NCBI RefSeq assembly: GCF_041434935.1
Contig: NZ_CP107964.1
Coordinates: 4,819,001 to 4,883,000 of the forward strand
Origin: Kitasatospora sp. NBC_00374
Lineage (GTDB): Bacteria > Actinomycetota > Actinomycetes > Streptomycetales > Streptomycetaceae
Length of the DNA: 64,000 nucleotides
Direction of reading: 5' to 3'
This document shows positions 34,586 through 43,516 of this stretch, piece after piece. Numbering within the stretch: the first letter of the stretch is position 1; the number at the start of each line of letters is the position of its first letter. Below the pieces are notes generated by a model. The model was given only the letters and a program-made list of their open reading frames with translations. It ran no database searches and was not told the DNA's origin. The translations under genes and the position numbers were made by a program.

Positions 34586-35023
34586 ATGCCCCTGAACGAC
34601 CTGCCCTGGTGGCGCTGGCGAGCCCGGCTGCGGTCGGCGCTGCACATGCTGTCCGACCCCGCCTTCCAACAGGACGCCTGGCTGGCCGGCCGCCCGGGCT
34701 ACGGTGACGTGACCGACGCGGTCTACCGGCTCGTCGAGGACACCTGGCTGGACCGCTGGCCGGCCGAGAAGTACCTCGGCACGATCCTGCGCGACCCCAC
34801 CGAGGCCGGCCTGGTGGACGCCGCGGTGCTGCGGGTGCTGCGGATCCTGCACGAGGTCGGCGCGGACGCGCCCGCCGCCGCGTACCTCGGCCACCCCGGC
34901 TGGCCGGACGCGGTCGCCGCGGCCCGCGAGGCGCACGCGTACCTGGCGGCCGGTGACGGCGAGGACCCGGACGTCCCGCCGCGCAGCCTGGAGGTGCTGC
35001 GCATCCTCACCAGGGCCGCCTAG
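34586..35023 (+). CDS. Conserved actinobacterial protein of unknown function
   Basis: 145 residues from ATG at 34586. The sequence MPLNDLPWWRWRARLRSALHMLSDPAFQQDAWL and VYRLVEDTWLDRW is familiar from Streptomyces genomes, but I know no function. It is soluble, helical and Trp-rich at the N-terminus. In-frame ATGs at 34577 and 34505 exist. Codons between 34505 and 34577 (TCT, CGA, TAT) are unlike coding DNA here, so the downstream start is favoured. Confidence 0.7.
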   Translation: MPLNDLPWWRWRARLRSALHMLSDPAFQQDAWLAGRPGYGDVTDAVYRLVEDTWLDRWPAEKYLGTILRDPTEAGLVDAAVLRVLRILHEVGADAPAAAYLGHPGWPDAVAAAREAHAYLAAGDGEDPDVPPRSLEVLRILTRAA

Positions 35024-35195
35024 GGGTGCTCGGGCAGGCCCTGGGCGGTGCCCGGAGCCGGGCCCGGCCGGGTCTCGCGGTGCGGGCGGTGGCGGCCGGT
35101 GGTGGGCGATCTGTGACAGGCTTGACCATTCGCCGGCCAGCCGCGCCCGAACCGACCGAAGCCTCGCCTTCCGTAGACCCAGGGGAATCGCAACC

Positions 35196-36062
35196 GTGGA
35201 AGAGCAGTCCGCCCCCGCCCAGTACGTCCTCACGCTGTCCTGCCCGGACAAGCAGGGGATCGTCCACGCGGTGTCCAGCTACCTCTTCATGACCGGCTGC
35301 AACATCATCGACAGCCAGCAGTTCGGTGACGGCGACAGCGGGCTCTTCTTCATGCGGGTGCACTTCTCCGCCGAGCAGCCGGTGACCGCGGACAAGCTGC
35401 GGGCGAGCTTCGCGGCGATCGGCGCCTCGTTCCGGATGGACTGGCAGATCCACGACAGCACCGAGCGGATGCGGGTGGTGCTGATGGTGTCCAAGTTCGG
35501 CCACTGCCTGAACGACCTGCTGTTCCGGACCCGGATCGGCGCGCTGCCGGTGGAGATCGCCGCGGTGGTGTCCAACCACACCGACTTCCGCGAGCTCACC
35601 GAGTCGTACGGCATCCCGTTCCACCACCTGCCGGTCACCAAGGACACCAAGGCCGAGGCCGAGCAGCGGCTGCTCGACCTGGTCGCCGACCAGCACGTCG
35701 ACCTGGTGGTGCTGGCCCGCTACATGCAGGTGCTCTCCGACCGGCTGTGCAAGGAGCTCTCCGGCCGGGTGATCAACATTCACCACTCCTTCCTGCCGAG
35801 CTTCAAGGGCGCCAAGCCGTACCACCAGGCGCACGCCCGGGGCGTGAAACTGATCGGCGCGACCGCGCACTACGTCACGGCCGACCTGGACGAGGGCCCG
35901 ATCATCGAGCAGGAGGTGGCCCGGGTGACCCACGACGTGACGCCGGACCAGCTGGTGGCGCTCGGCCGTGACGTCGAGTGCCAGGCACTGGCCCGCGCGG
36001 TCAAGTGGCACAGCGAGCACCGGGTGCTGCTCAACGGTGCCCGTACCGTGGTCTTCGGCTGA
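35196..36062 (+). CDS. purU: Formyltetrahydrofolate deformylase
   Basis: 288 residues. An N-terminal ACT domain (about 8-85, YVLTLSCPDKQGIVHAVSSYL) is followed by the formyltransferase-like hydrolase domain, with NIHHSFLPSFKGAKPYHQA (Asn, His catalytic) and TADLDEGPIIEQE (catalytic Asp). It releases formate from 10-formyl-tetrahydrofolate. The GTG at 35196 follows AGGGGAA at good distance. The upstream open extension lacks homology. Monocistronic as far as can be seen. Confidence 0.95.
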   Translation: MEEQSAPAQYVLTLSCPDKQGIVHAVSSYLFMTGCNIIDSQQFGDGDSGLFFMRVHFSAEQPVTADKLRASFAAIGASFRMDWQIHDSTERMRVVLMVSKFGHCLNDLLFRTRIGALPVEIAAVVSNHTDFRELTESYGIPFHHLPVTKDTKAEAEQRLLDLVADQHVDLVVLARYMQVLSDRLCKELSGRVINIHHSFLPSFKGAKPYHQAHARGVKLIGATAHYVTADLDEGPIIEQEVARVTHDVTPDQLVALGRDVECQALARAVKWHSEHRVLLNGARTVVFG

Positions 36063-36372
36063 TCCGGAGGATTTGTTTTCTCCGCGGTGTGCGGGGCGCG
36101 GTTCGTGCGGTGGCCGACCGGTATTCCGGAAGTACTCCGCCGGAATGCCGGGCCCGCCGCAGAATCCCCTTCCGGATACCCTCCGGGGCGTCAACTCCGG
36201 TTTCTTTCCCGGCCGTCCGCGGCGGTAACGTGGCCGCCGCCGAACGGGGGAAACCGGTGGCTCCGCAGCGCGCGGCCGGTCCTTGTCCGTCGAGCCGGAA
36301 TTCAGCAGCCCGTCGAATTCGATACCGGCGGTGCGCTCGGTCCAGCTGACGAATCCGCGCGAAGGACTGACC
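36063..36372. other. Atypical upstream region of lysA
   Basis: 310 bp without a gene, less GC-biased than the flanks and with repeated TTCCGGAA, CCGGAATTC and GAATTC words. It starts with a short TTTGTTTTCT run just after purU. No promoter was assigned with confidence. The composition change coincides with an atypical lysA. Confidence 0.5.
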
Positions 36373-37653
36373 ATGACGACTTCCCCCGCCCCCGGCGCCG
36401 AGGAATTCCCCGGCGTCGTCGACGGCCCCCGGATCGCCCAAGTCGCCGAGGAGTTCGGCACTCCCGTCTGGCTCTACGAGGCCGACGTGATCCGGGCACA
36501 GGCCGAACGGCTGCGGCGGTTCGACGTGATCCGCTTCGCCCAGAAGGCCTGCTCCAACATCCACATCCTGCGGCTGATGCGGGAGCAGGGCGTGCTGGTG
36601 GACTCGGTCTCGATCGGCGAGGTCGAGCGGGCGCTGGCGGCCGGCTACCGGCCGGGTGACCCGGACGACCCGATCGTCTTCACCGCCGACCTGCTGGACC
36701 GCCCGACCCTGCGCCGCGTGGTGGAGCTGGGCATCCCGGTCAACGTCGGTTCGCCGCAGATGCTGGAGCAGCTCGGCCGGGTGGCCCCGGGCCACCCGGT
36801 GTGGATCCGGATCAACCCCGGGTTCGGCCACGGCCACAGCCGCAAGACCAACACCGGCGGCGAACAGAGCAAGCACGGCATCTGGCACGAGCACCTGGCG
36901 GAGAGCCTCGACCTGGTCGACCGGTACCGGCTGGACCTGGTCGGCTTCCACATGCACATCGGCTCCGGGGTGGACTACGGCCACCTGGAGGCGGTCTGCG
37001 AGACCATGGTCAAGCAGGTCCGGCTGGCCAGCCGGGACATCCGGGCGATCTCCGCCGGCGGCGGCCTGTCCGTCCCGTACGCGCCCGGGCAGCCCGAGGT
37101 GGACACCGACCGCTACTTCGGGCTCTGGGACTCGGCCCGGGCGGAGATCGCCGCCGAACTCGGCCACCCGGTGCGCCTGGAGATCGAGCCGGGCCGCTTC
37201 CTGGTGGCCGGCGCGGGCCTGCTCGCGACCGAGGTACGGGCGCAGAAGCCGGTCGGCAGCAACCACTTCGTCCTGGTCGACGCGGGCTTCAACGACCTGA
37301 TGCGGCCCGCCATGTACGGCAGCAGCCACCGGGCCTCGGTGCTGGCGCCGGGCGGCGAGGTCCGCCGGGACACGCTGCGGGACACCGTGCTGGCCGGGCC
37401 GCTGTGCGAGTCGGGCGACGTGTTCACCCAGGCCGCCGGCGGGGAGGTGGAGCCGGTGCCGCTGCCGCGCGCCGAGATCGGCGACCTGGTGGTGTTCCAC
37501 GACACCGGGGCGTACGGGGCCAGCATGTCCTCGCTGTACAACTCCCGGCCGCTGCTGCCGGAGGTGCTGGTGGACGGTGGGCGGACCAGGCTGATCCGCC
37601 GCCGGCAGTCGGTCGCGGACCTGCTGGCACTGGAGACCGGCCTGCCGGAGTAG
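36373..37653 (+). CDS. lysA: Diaminopimelate decarboxylase, E. coli-like type
   Basis: 426 residues, fold-type III PLP enzyme. The PLP lysine is K58 in FAQKACSNIHILRLMREQG. Other signatures are VNPGFGHGHS, FHMHIGSGVDY, AISAGGGLSVPY, EIEPGRFLVA, the active-site Cys in LCESGDVFTQ, and HDTGAYGASMSS. Many blocks read the same as I remember for E. coli LysA and differ from the longer LysA usual in Streptomyces, so this is probably a second, acquired copy. It makes lysine from meso-diaminopimelate. No LysR gene lies beside it. Confidence 0.92.
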   Translation: MTTSPAPGAEEFPGVVDGPRIAQVAEEFGTPVWLYEADVIRAQAERLRRFDVIRFAQKACSNIHILRLMREQGVLVDSVSIGEVERALAAGYRPGDPDDPIVFTADLLDRPTLRRVVELGIPVNVGSPQMLEQLGRVAPGHPVWIRINPGFGHGHSRKTNTGGEQSKHGIWHEHLAESLDLVDRYRLDLVGFHMHIGSGVDYGHLEAVCETMVKQVRLASRDIRAISAGGGLSVPYAPGQPEVDTDRYFGLWDSARAEIAAELGHPVRLEIEPGRFLVAGAGLLATEVRAQKPVGSNHFVLVDAGFNDLMRPAMYGSSHRASVLAPGGEVRRDTLRDTVLAGPLCESGDVFTQAAGGEVEPVPLPRAEIGDLVVFHDTGAYGASMSSLYNSRPLLPEVLVDGGRTRLIRRRQSVADLLALETGLPE

Positions 37654-37656
37654 GGC

Positions 37657-38784
37657 TCAGGGGCGGGAGAGCAGCGGGACGGCGTGCAGCACCTGCCGGA
37701 TCGCCGCGCGGTCGCCCTGCCGCCCGACCGGGAGGCGGTCCGGATCCCGGTGGGCGGCGGCGAGGTAGCAGAACTCCAGGCCGTCCAGCACCATTTCGGC
37801 CGTCGGCGGGGTGCCGTCGTCGGCTCCGTCGAGCGGGATCCGCCACTCGCCGGCGGCCGGGCCGTCGATCACCAGCCGGAGCAGCCGGCCGGCGCCGGGG
37901 GAGGTCCCGGGCAGGGCGGTCAGCAGCCGCGGCAGCATCCGGGCGGCCAGGTCGACGAGTTGCCGCAGGTGCTGCGGGGCGGGCGGGGGGTACGGGTAGT
38001 GCACCGCCCGGGCGAGGTCGTCGCCGTGGATCCAGCACTCGAAGGCGCGGTCCAGGAAGGCGTCGGCGAGCGGCGGCACGGCGAAGCCGTAGTCGACCGG
38101 TGTGCCGCCGTCGGCACCGAGTCCCGCGGCCCGGAGCAGGGCGTGGCTCTGCCGCCGCCACAGGGTCTGCACCGCGGCGGGCGGGTTGCCGCGCTGGTCC
38201 TCGATCAGCCGGCGGGTACGGGCCAGGACGTCGTCGGGACGGCCCGCTACCGGGAGGTGTACCGGCGCGCCCTGGGCGGGGACCCGCGGCGCCGGGTCCG
38301 TGCCGGGGACCGGGTCCGGCAGGTCGAGCGCGGGGGAGAGGTAGCCGTCGACGGCCGCGAGGTGGCAGAGCACCTGGGCCGGCCGCCAGCGTTGCGTCCC
38401 GCCGTGCCAGGGCAGTTCGGCGACCTCCTGCCACTCGCCGGGCCCGAGGTCGCGGAGCAGGGCGTCCAGTTTGGCGGTCTCGGCGGCGTACGGCGCGGCC
38501 CACGGCGGCACCGGGAGCTCGGCCGGCCGCTTCGCCAGGCACCAGTCGAGCACCTGCCGGCGCAGTCCGTCGGCCGGGTCGAGCGAGTCGTCGGGGGACA
38601 GCCAGTGCGCGGCCTCGCGCAGCCGGCCGGCCTCGGCCGCGCAGTCGGGGCAGCGCTCCAGATGGCGGCTCAGCTCGGCGGCCTCCCGCCGCGGGCAGGC
38701 GTCCAGGGCCCAGGCGCCCAGCAGCGAGCGGAGTTCCTCGTGCGCCGGCCCGTCGGGCACCCGGCCCGGCTCCGTCCCGGTCAT
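37657..38784 (-). CDS. Zinc-finger anti-sigma factor with mycothiol-isomerase-like domain
   Basis: 375 residues. The N-terminal zf-HC2 anti-sigma motif has H15, H41-x3-C45-x2-C48 (RHLERCPDC). The rest (about 85-375) resembles mycothiol-dependent maleylpyruvate isomerase family (DinB-like) proteins, with WRPAQVLCHLAAVDGYLS and AFECWIHGDDLARAV. No TM helix is seen, so it is a cytosolic anti-sigma factor. The start overlaps the sigma stop (ATGA), typical of a sigma/anti-sigma pair. Thiol or zinc release as the signal is an inference from the motif. Confidence 0.82.
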   Translation of the reverse strand: MTGTEPGRVPDGPAHEELRSLLGAWALDACPRREAAELSRHLERCPDCAAEAGRLREAAHWLSPDDSLDPADGLRRQVLDWCLAKRPAELPVPPWAAPYAAETAKLDALLRDLGPGEWQEVAELPWHGGTQRWRPAQVLCHLAAVDGYLSPALDLPDPVPGTDPAPRVPAQGAPVHLPVAGRPDDVLARTRRLIEDQRGNPPAAVQTLWRRQSHALLRAAGLGADGGTPVDYGFAVPPLADAFLDRAFECWIHGDDLARAVHYPYPPPAPQHLRQLVDLAARMLPRLLTALPGTSPGAGRLLRLVIDGPAAGEWRIPLDGADDGTPPTAEMVLDGLEFCYLAAAHRDPDRLPVGRQGDRAAIRQVLHAVPLLSRP

Positions 38785-39320
38785 CGGGCCGGCCCCGGGC
38801 AGCCGTCGAGGTCCGCGCCGGCCTGCTCGGCGAGCGCGGAGGAGATCAGCTGGAGGCCGAGCCGCATCCGGTGCTTGGCGGCCTGCTCGGTGATGCCGAG
38901 CCGGCGGGCCGTCTCCGGGTAGCCGAGCCCGTCGTACCAGCCGACCGCGATGGTCTCGCGCAGCGGCTCCGGCAGGGCGGCGACCATGTACTGGACCCGG
39001 GCGGCGGTGGCCCGGGCCTCGACCTCCGGGCCGTCGCCGCGCTGGGAGCGGAGGCGTTCGACCGCCCGGCGCTGGGTCAGGGTGCCGAGCCAGGCGCGCA
39101 GCGAGCCGCGGGCCGGATCGAAGGCGTCCGGGTGCTGCCAGAGCCGGGCGAAGACCTCGCGGGTGAGCTGCTCGGCGGCGTCCTGGTCGTCCAGGATCCG
39201 CCCGGCCAGGCCGTGCACCAGCGGGGCGAAGCGGTCGTAGAGCTCGCCGAGCGCGGACTCCTCGCCGCGCAGCAGCCGCCACTGGATCTGCTCGTCCCAG
39301 CTCGGGGTGCGGTCGGACAT
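38781..39320 (-). CDS. ECF-type RNA polymerase sigma factor
   Basis: 179 residues with sigma region 2 (about 15-80, ALGELYDRFAPLVHGLAGRIL and REVFARLWQHPDAFDP) and region 4 (about 110-165, LPEPLRETIAVGWYDGLGYPETARRLGITEQAAKHRMR). It is coupled by four bases to a zinc-finger anti-sigma gene downstream. ECF factors of this kind usually transcribe their own operon; no matching -35/-10 was identified upstream of 39320. Confidence 0.9.
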   Translation of the reverse strand: MSDRTPSWDEQIQWRLLRGEESALGELYDRFAPLVHGLAGRILDDQDAAEQLTREVFARLWQHPDAFDPARGSLRAWLGTLTQRRAVERLRSQRGDGPEVEARATAARVQYMVAALPEPLRETIAVGWYDGLGYPETARRLGITEQAAKHRMRLGLQLISSALAEQAGADLDGCPGPAR

Positions 39321-39864
39321 GGCCCTCGCCCCCTCCGTGTCCCCGGGCGGCCCTACTCAACGGTAGCCCTTCCGCGGGGAGCCGGGGTGGATTCGTACGA
39401 AGAAGGAGAATGCCGGGTTTCCGACACTTCTGCGGCCGGACCCTCCGCACAGGGGGGGTGTTCGATGCGAACCGGACATATGTGGGAAGGGTGGTTCGCT
39501 CGTGGCAGACGGGACGCCGGAGCCCCGTGGCGGTACCTTCGTTCTGCTCGTGCGGAGGGTGCGGGAGGGCGTGGGAAGGCGTGGCCCGGGCGGACGATCG
39601 CCGGTGCGACGCTCGCCAGGGTGAGCGGGACAGTATGCACCGAGCTGTCCCCCGATCGCTGGAATATGCCTGAAGCGCTTGCTCCGGCGGACCTGCGGAA
39701 TCATCCTGAGGCGTATTCGTGCCGAAGCCATGGGAAGCCCGGCAGGCATTCCCGAGGTGCGCGGCCGGCCGAACCGACGTGACCAAGACCCCGGCCCGCC
39801 CGGTCCGGGCAGCAGGGAGAGCGGCCGACTACCGGGCCGGATACCGAGTGCGGGTGGTGGAGCG
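39321..39864. other. Divergent intergenic region, no convincing gene
   Basis: 544 bp between the sigma gene and the ATPase gene. The frame at 39410-39673 has a good ribosome site (GAAGAAGGAG), but its residue content (many Arg, Cys, Ser) and codon use are not those of a streptomycete gene. Promoters for both flanking genes should lie here. Confidence 0.5.
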
Positions 39865-40395
39865 GTGCAGGTACTTCAGGTTCAGCTGGCGGTCCAGGCG
39901 GACCCGTCCGAGGTCGGCCGGGCCCGGCGGTGGGTACGGGCCCGGCTGAAGGGCCACGGACTGGACCCGGACGCGCAGGTCGCCGAGACGCTGGTGCTGG
40001 TGGTGTCGGAGCTGGTCACCAACGCGGTGGTGCACACCGGCTGCCCGGCCGTGCTGCGGCTGTCCATGCCGGTTCCGGGCGGTCCCCGCGCGGTCGGCGG
40101 AGGGCTCGGCGGGGGTCTCGGCGGAGGCTTCGACGGAGCGGTCGTCGACGGGGTGGGCCGGGGTGTCCCCGTCCGGGTCGAGGTGGCCGACGCCAGCCTG
40201 GTCGCCCCGGCTCCGCGGCATGCGGGCGGCGAGGCCACCAACGGGCGGGGGCTGGAGCTGGTCGAGCTGCTGTGCGACCGGTGGGGCTGGTATCCGGACG
40301 GCTCGGGCAAGCGGGTCTGGTGCGAGATCGACCCGGACGCCCGGGACCACGCCGACTGTCCCGGCGACCCGGCCGCCGCCGCTCTCGCGCTCTGA
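39865..40395 (+). CDS. Anti-sigma-factor-type ATP-binding protein (HATPase_c)
   Basis: 176 residues from GTG at 39865, preceded by GGTGGAG. A GHKL-type ATPase domain is visible: the N-box in VLVVSELVTNAVVHTGCPA, a G-box in GGEATNGRGLELVELLCDRWGW, and a C-terminal VWCEID. A Gly-rich insert (about 75-90) separates the boxes. Such RsbW-like kinases are abundant in Streptomyces and regulate sigma factors; the partner is unknown. The open frame extends upstream, so the start is uncertain. Confidence 0.8.
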   Translation: MQVLQVQLAVQADPSEVGRARRWVRARLKGHGLDPDAQVAETLVLVVSELVTNAVVHTGCPAVLRLSMPVPGGPRAVGGGLGGGLGGGFDGAVVDGVGRGVPVRVEVADASLVAPAPRHAGGEATNGRGLELVELLCDRWGWYPDGSGKRVWCEIDPDARDHADCPGDPAAAALAL

Positions 40396-40857
40396 CGTCC
40401 CGTCCGTGCCTCGCCCACCGGGTGCAGCTGACGGCACGCCGGTCCCGCCCGCCCCGGGGGGCGCGTTCGGCGCGCTCCCGGCCGACACCGTGCGCCACCG
40501 AGTGTCAAATGCGCCGCAACCATTCCGAATTTCGGACAACCCATTGACGTGACGTATCCGACTGATCACTCTTGGGTGCAGCTCTCCGTTGCGAGGGGAC
40601 GTCGAGGCGACTCCCGGCCGGTGCGGGCACAGGGGGACAGCCGTTGCCTGCCGCCCGGGGCTGCCACCTCGACGAGTGCGGAGCGCCGGCGCGCGGCTTC
40701 AGGGCTCGGGCGCCAGGTCGGATGGCGGTCTGCCGCGCCGCGCTCGGGGCGCGCACGGCGGACTGCCGTCCGGGCCGGCGCGGGCGCGCGCGGAACGCCG
40801 CCGCATCGTGACCTCAACCACTGGAATTCAGCAGTGGTCTACACCAAAACTTCTCCT
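40396..40857. promoter_or_regulatory. Upstream region of MFS gene
   Basis: 462 bp with no gene. A TTGACG at 40543-40548 could be a -35 but has no good -10. Close to the MFS start lie CCACTG/CAGTGG arms (40818-40823 and 40832-40837) and a DasR-like site. Confidence 0.4.
40833..40848 (+). promoter_or_regulatory. Putative DasR (dre) site before MFS gene
   Basis: AGTGGTCTACACCAAA agrees with 13 of 16 positions of the dre form AGTGGTCTAGACCACT and with 11 of 12 in the TGGTCTAGACCA core. It ends ten bases before the GTG at 40858. Confidence 0.5.
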
Positions 40858-42135
40858 GTGACCGCACCCGAACTGCAGGACGCCCCCGCCGCCGCCACCC
40901 CCGCCCCCGTCCCCGCCGGACCCGGACCCGCCATCTGGTCCACCGGATTCCGGCTCTACTTCACCGCCCGCAGCGCCAGCCTGCTCTCCGACGCCATGCT
41001 CCCGGTCGCGGTCTCGGCCGGGCTGCTCGCGGCCGGTCGGCCGATCGGCACGGTCGGCTACGCGATGGCCTTCCTGCTGGCCCCGTTCGTCAGCCTGGTC
41101 CTGGTCGGCGGCGTCCTGGCGGACCGGTTCACCGCGCGCCGGCTCATGATCGCCGCGGACCTGCTCAACCTGACCACCCGGGTCCTGCTCGCCCTGCTGT
41201 TCTTCCGCGGCGTCGACCAGCTGTGGCAGCTCTACGCACTCCTCTCGCTGGCCGGCACCGCCGCCGCGATGTTCCAGCCCGGCGCGGCCTCCACCGTCCC
41301 GCTGGTCGCCCGGGACGTCCAGGGCGCCAACGGCGTGCTGCGGATCTCCGAGGCGGTCACCGCCCTGGTCGGCCCCGCCCTCGCGGGCGTCCTGGCCGGC
41401 GCCGCCGCCACCGGCTGGGTGATGGTGATCGCCGCCGTCGCCTACGGGGTCAGCGCGCTGTGCCTGCTCGCGCTGCGGCTCGGCCGGGTGCCCGCCCCGC
41501 CCGAGGGCGACAGCCTCTGGCGCAACCTGGTCGTCGGCTGGCACGAGTTCAGGTCCCGCAGCTGGATGTGGGGCGTCATCGTGATCTGGCTGTTCTTCAG
41601 CGTCCTGTCGGTCGGCCCGCTGCTGCCGCTGGCCGCCGGCGTGGTGGTGCCGCAGCACGGCCCGACCGTCTACGGCCTGCTCAACTGCGCCTTCGGTGCG
41701 GGCACCGTACTCGGCGGCGTGGCGGCGATCCGGATCAAGCCCGCCCGCCCGCTGGCCGGCGGGGCCCTGACCCTGACCGCCTTCCCCGCCTACCAGTTCG
41801 CGCTGGCGCTGGACCTCCCGGTGCCACTGCTGGTCATGGCCCAGCTGCTCTCCGGGGCGGGCCTGACGTTCTGGGCCGTCATGTGGGCGACCAGCGTGCA
41901 GACCCAGGTGCCCGGCGAGGTGCTGAACCGGATCCACGCGTACGAGGTCGCCGGCTCGGTCTGCATGGTCCCGCTCGGCGCCGCCCTGGTCGGCCCGGCG
42001 GTCGAGGTCTTCGGCGAACGCGAGTTGCTGGCCGCCGGAGGCACAATCACCCTGCTGGTGGTCGCCGCCCTGCTGCTCTCCCCGCCGATCCGGGGTCTGC
42101 GCCGGGTGACCGCCCCTCCGGTGGCCCGATCCTGA
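40858..42135 (+). CDS. MFS transporter, EntS-like
   Basis: 425 residues from GTG at 40858; a GTG at 40834 is possible but lies inside a putative operator. Twelve or so hydrophobic helices follow a Pro/Ala-rich start, e.g. GTVGYAMAFLLAPFVSLVLVGG with the A-D-R-F loop (VLADRFTARR) typical of MFS loop 2-3. The C-terminal half shares YGLLNCAFGAGTVLGG with the partial transporter at 2-556. Export of a small molecule is likely; the cargo is unknown. The next MFS gene starts 57 bases downstream. Confidence 0.88.
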   Translation: MTAPELQDAPAAATPAPVPAGPGPAIWSTGFRLYFTARSASLLSDAMLPVAVSAGLLAAGRPIGTVGYAMAFLLAPFVSLVLVGGVLADRFTARRLMIAADLLNLTTRVLLALLFFRGVDQLWQLYALLSLAGTAAAMFQPGAASTVPLVARDVQGANGVLRISEAVTALVGPALAGVLAGAAATGWVMVIAAVAYGVSALCLLALRLGRVPAPPEGDSLWRNLVVGWHEFRSRSWMWGVIVIWLFFSVLSVGPLLPLAAGVVVPQHGPTVYGLLNCAFGAGTVLGGVAAIRIKPARPLAGGALTLTAFPAYQFALALDLPVPLLVMAQLLSGAGLTFWAVMWATSVQTQVPGEVLNRIHAYEVAGSVCMVPLGAALVGPAVEVFGERELLAAGGTITLLVVAALLLSPPIRGLRRVTAPPVARS

Positions 42136-42192
42136 CGAAACGTGGCAGTCAGACCTCTCGTCCCTACCGCCCGGCGACCGGACACTCGGTCC

Positions 42193-43506
42193 GTGACCGA
42201 CCTGAGCACCCCACCGCAGACCGCCCCCGTCCCCGCCCCCGCGAGATCCCCCCGGCTCCACTACGCCTGGGTGGTCGCCGGCGTCGCACTGATCGTGCTG
42301 ATCGGCTCGGCCGGCTTCCGCTCCACCCCGGGCCTGATGATGGACGCGCTGAACAGCGAGTTCGGCTGGTCGCACGCCACCGTCTCCAGCGCCGTCTCGG
42401 TCAACCTGACCCTGTACGGGCTGACCGCCCCGTTCGCCGCCGCCCTGATGGACCGCTTCGGCGTCCGGCTGGTGACGGTCTGCGCGCTGCTGCTGATCGC
42501 GACCGGTTCCGGGCTGACGGTCCTGATGACCGAGCCCTGGCAGCTGGTGCTCTGCTGGGGCGTCCTGGTGGGCCTGGGCAGCGGCTCGATGGCGGGCGCC
42601 TTCGCGACCACCATCACCGGCCGCTGGTTCCACGCCCACCAGGGCCTGGTCACCGGGGTGCTCACCGCCGCAGGCGCGGCGGGCAACCTGGTCTTCATGC
42701 CGGTGCTGGCCGCACTGGTCACCGAGTACGGCTGGCGGACCGCCGTGGTGGTCGTCTCGCTGGCGGCCACCGCCGTCGCCGTCCCGGTCCTGCTGCTGAT
42801 GCGCGAGCGTCCCGCCGACCTCGGCCTGCTGCCGCTCGGCGCGACCGGACAGCCGGCCCCGCCCGCGGTGACCGGCAGCGCCCTGGCCAGGTCGCTGCGG
42901 GTGCTCCGGGACGCCGCCCGCACCCGGGCGTTCTGGCTGCTGGCCGGCTCCTTCGCGATCTGCGGCGCCACCACCGCCGGCCTGGTCGGCACCCACTTCA
43001 TCCCGGCCGCGCACGACCACGGCATGCCCGTCACCACCGGCGCGAGCCTGCTCGCCCTGGTCGGCATCTTCGACGTGGTCGGCACCGTGGCCAGCGGCTG
43101 GTTCACCGACCGCTTCGACTCCCGGGCGCTGCTGGTCACCTACTACGCGCTGCGCGGAGTCTCGCTGCTGTTCCTGCCGCAGCTGTTCGCCGACTCGCTA
43201 CGGCCGCCGATCCTGGCCTTCGTGATCTTCTACGGCCTGGACTGGGTGGCCACCGTCCCGCCGACCATCGCGCTCTGCCGCCGCCACTTCGGCGCGGACG
43301 CTCCGGTCGTCTTCGGCTGGGTGCTGGCCGCCCACCAGATCGGGGCGGCCGCCGTCGCCTCGCTGGCCGGCCTGGCCCGCGACCGGTTCGGCGACTACGA
43401 CCTGGCCTGGTACGCGGCGGGCGGGCTGTGCGCGGTCGCGGTCCTGCTCTGCCTGGGCCTCGCCCGGCGCCCCGCCGGCACACCCGTCGCCGACCCGGCC
43501 GGTTAG
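42193..43506 (+). CDS. MFS transporter, OFA-like
   Basis: 437 residues from GTG at 42193 (in-frame upstream start 42142). The pattern GFRSTPGLMMDALNSEFGWSHATVSSAVSVNLTLYG, then PFAAALMDRFGVR and GRWFHAHQGLVTGVLTAAGAAG, is that of the oxalate/formate-monocarboxylate antiporter branch. About twelve TM helices. Substrate not predictable. It follows the EntS-like gene closely and precedes a GNAT gene by 10 bp, suggesting one transcript. Confidence 0.88.
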   Translation: MTDLSTPPQTAPVPAPARSPRLHYAWVVAGVALIVLIGSAGFRSTPGLMMDALNSEFGWSHATVSSAVSVNLTLYGLTAPFAAALMDRFGVRLVTVCALLLIATGSGLTVLMTEPWQLVLCWGVLVGLGSGSMAGAFATTITGRWFHAHQGLVTGVLTAAGAAGNLVFMPVLAALVTEYGWRTAVVVVSLAATAVAVPVLLLMRERPADLGLLPLGATGQPAPPAVTGSALARSLRVLRDAARTRAFWLLAGSFAICGATTAGLVGTHFIPAAHDHGMPVTTGASLLALVGIFDVVGTVASGWFTDRFDSRALLVTYYALRGVSLLFLPQLFADSLRPPILAFVIFYGLDWVATVPPTIALCRRHFGADAPVVFGWVLAAHQIGAAAVASLAGLARDRFGDYDLAWYAAGGLCAVAVLLCLGLARRPAGTPVADPAG

Positions 43507-43516
43507 TCTCCGGGAC

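Noticed and set aside
39410..39673. 87-residue frame with a good ribosome site
   Set aside because: Codon use and Arg/Cys/Ser-rich composition are unlike real genes here; no family.
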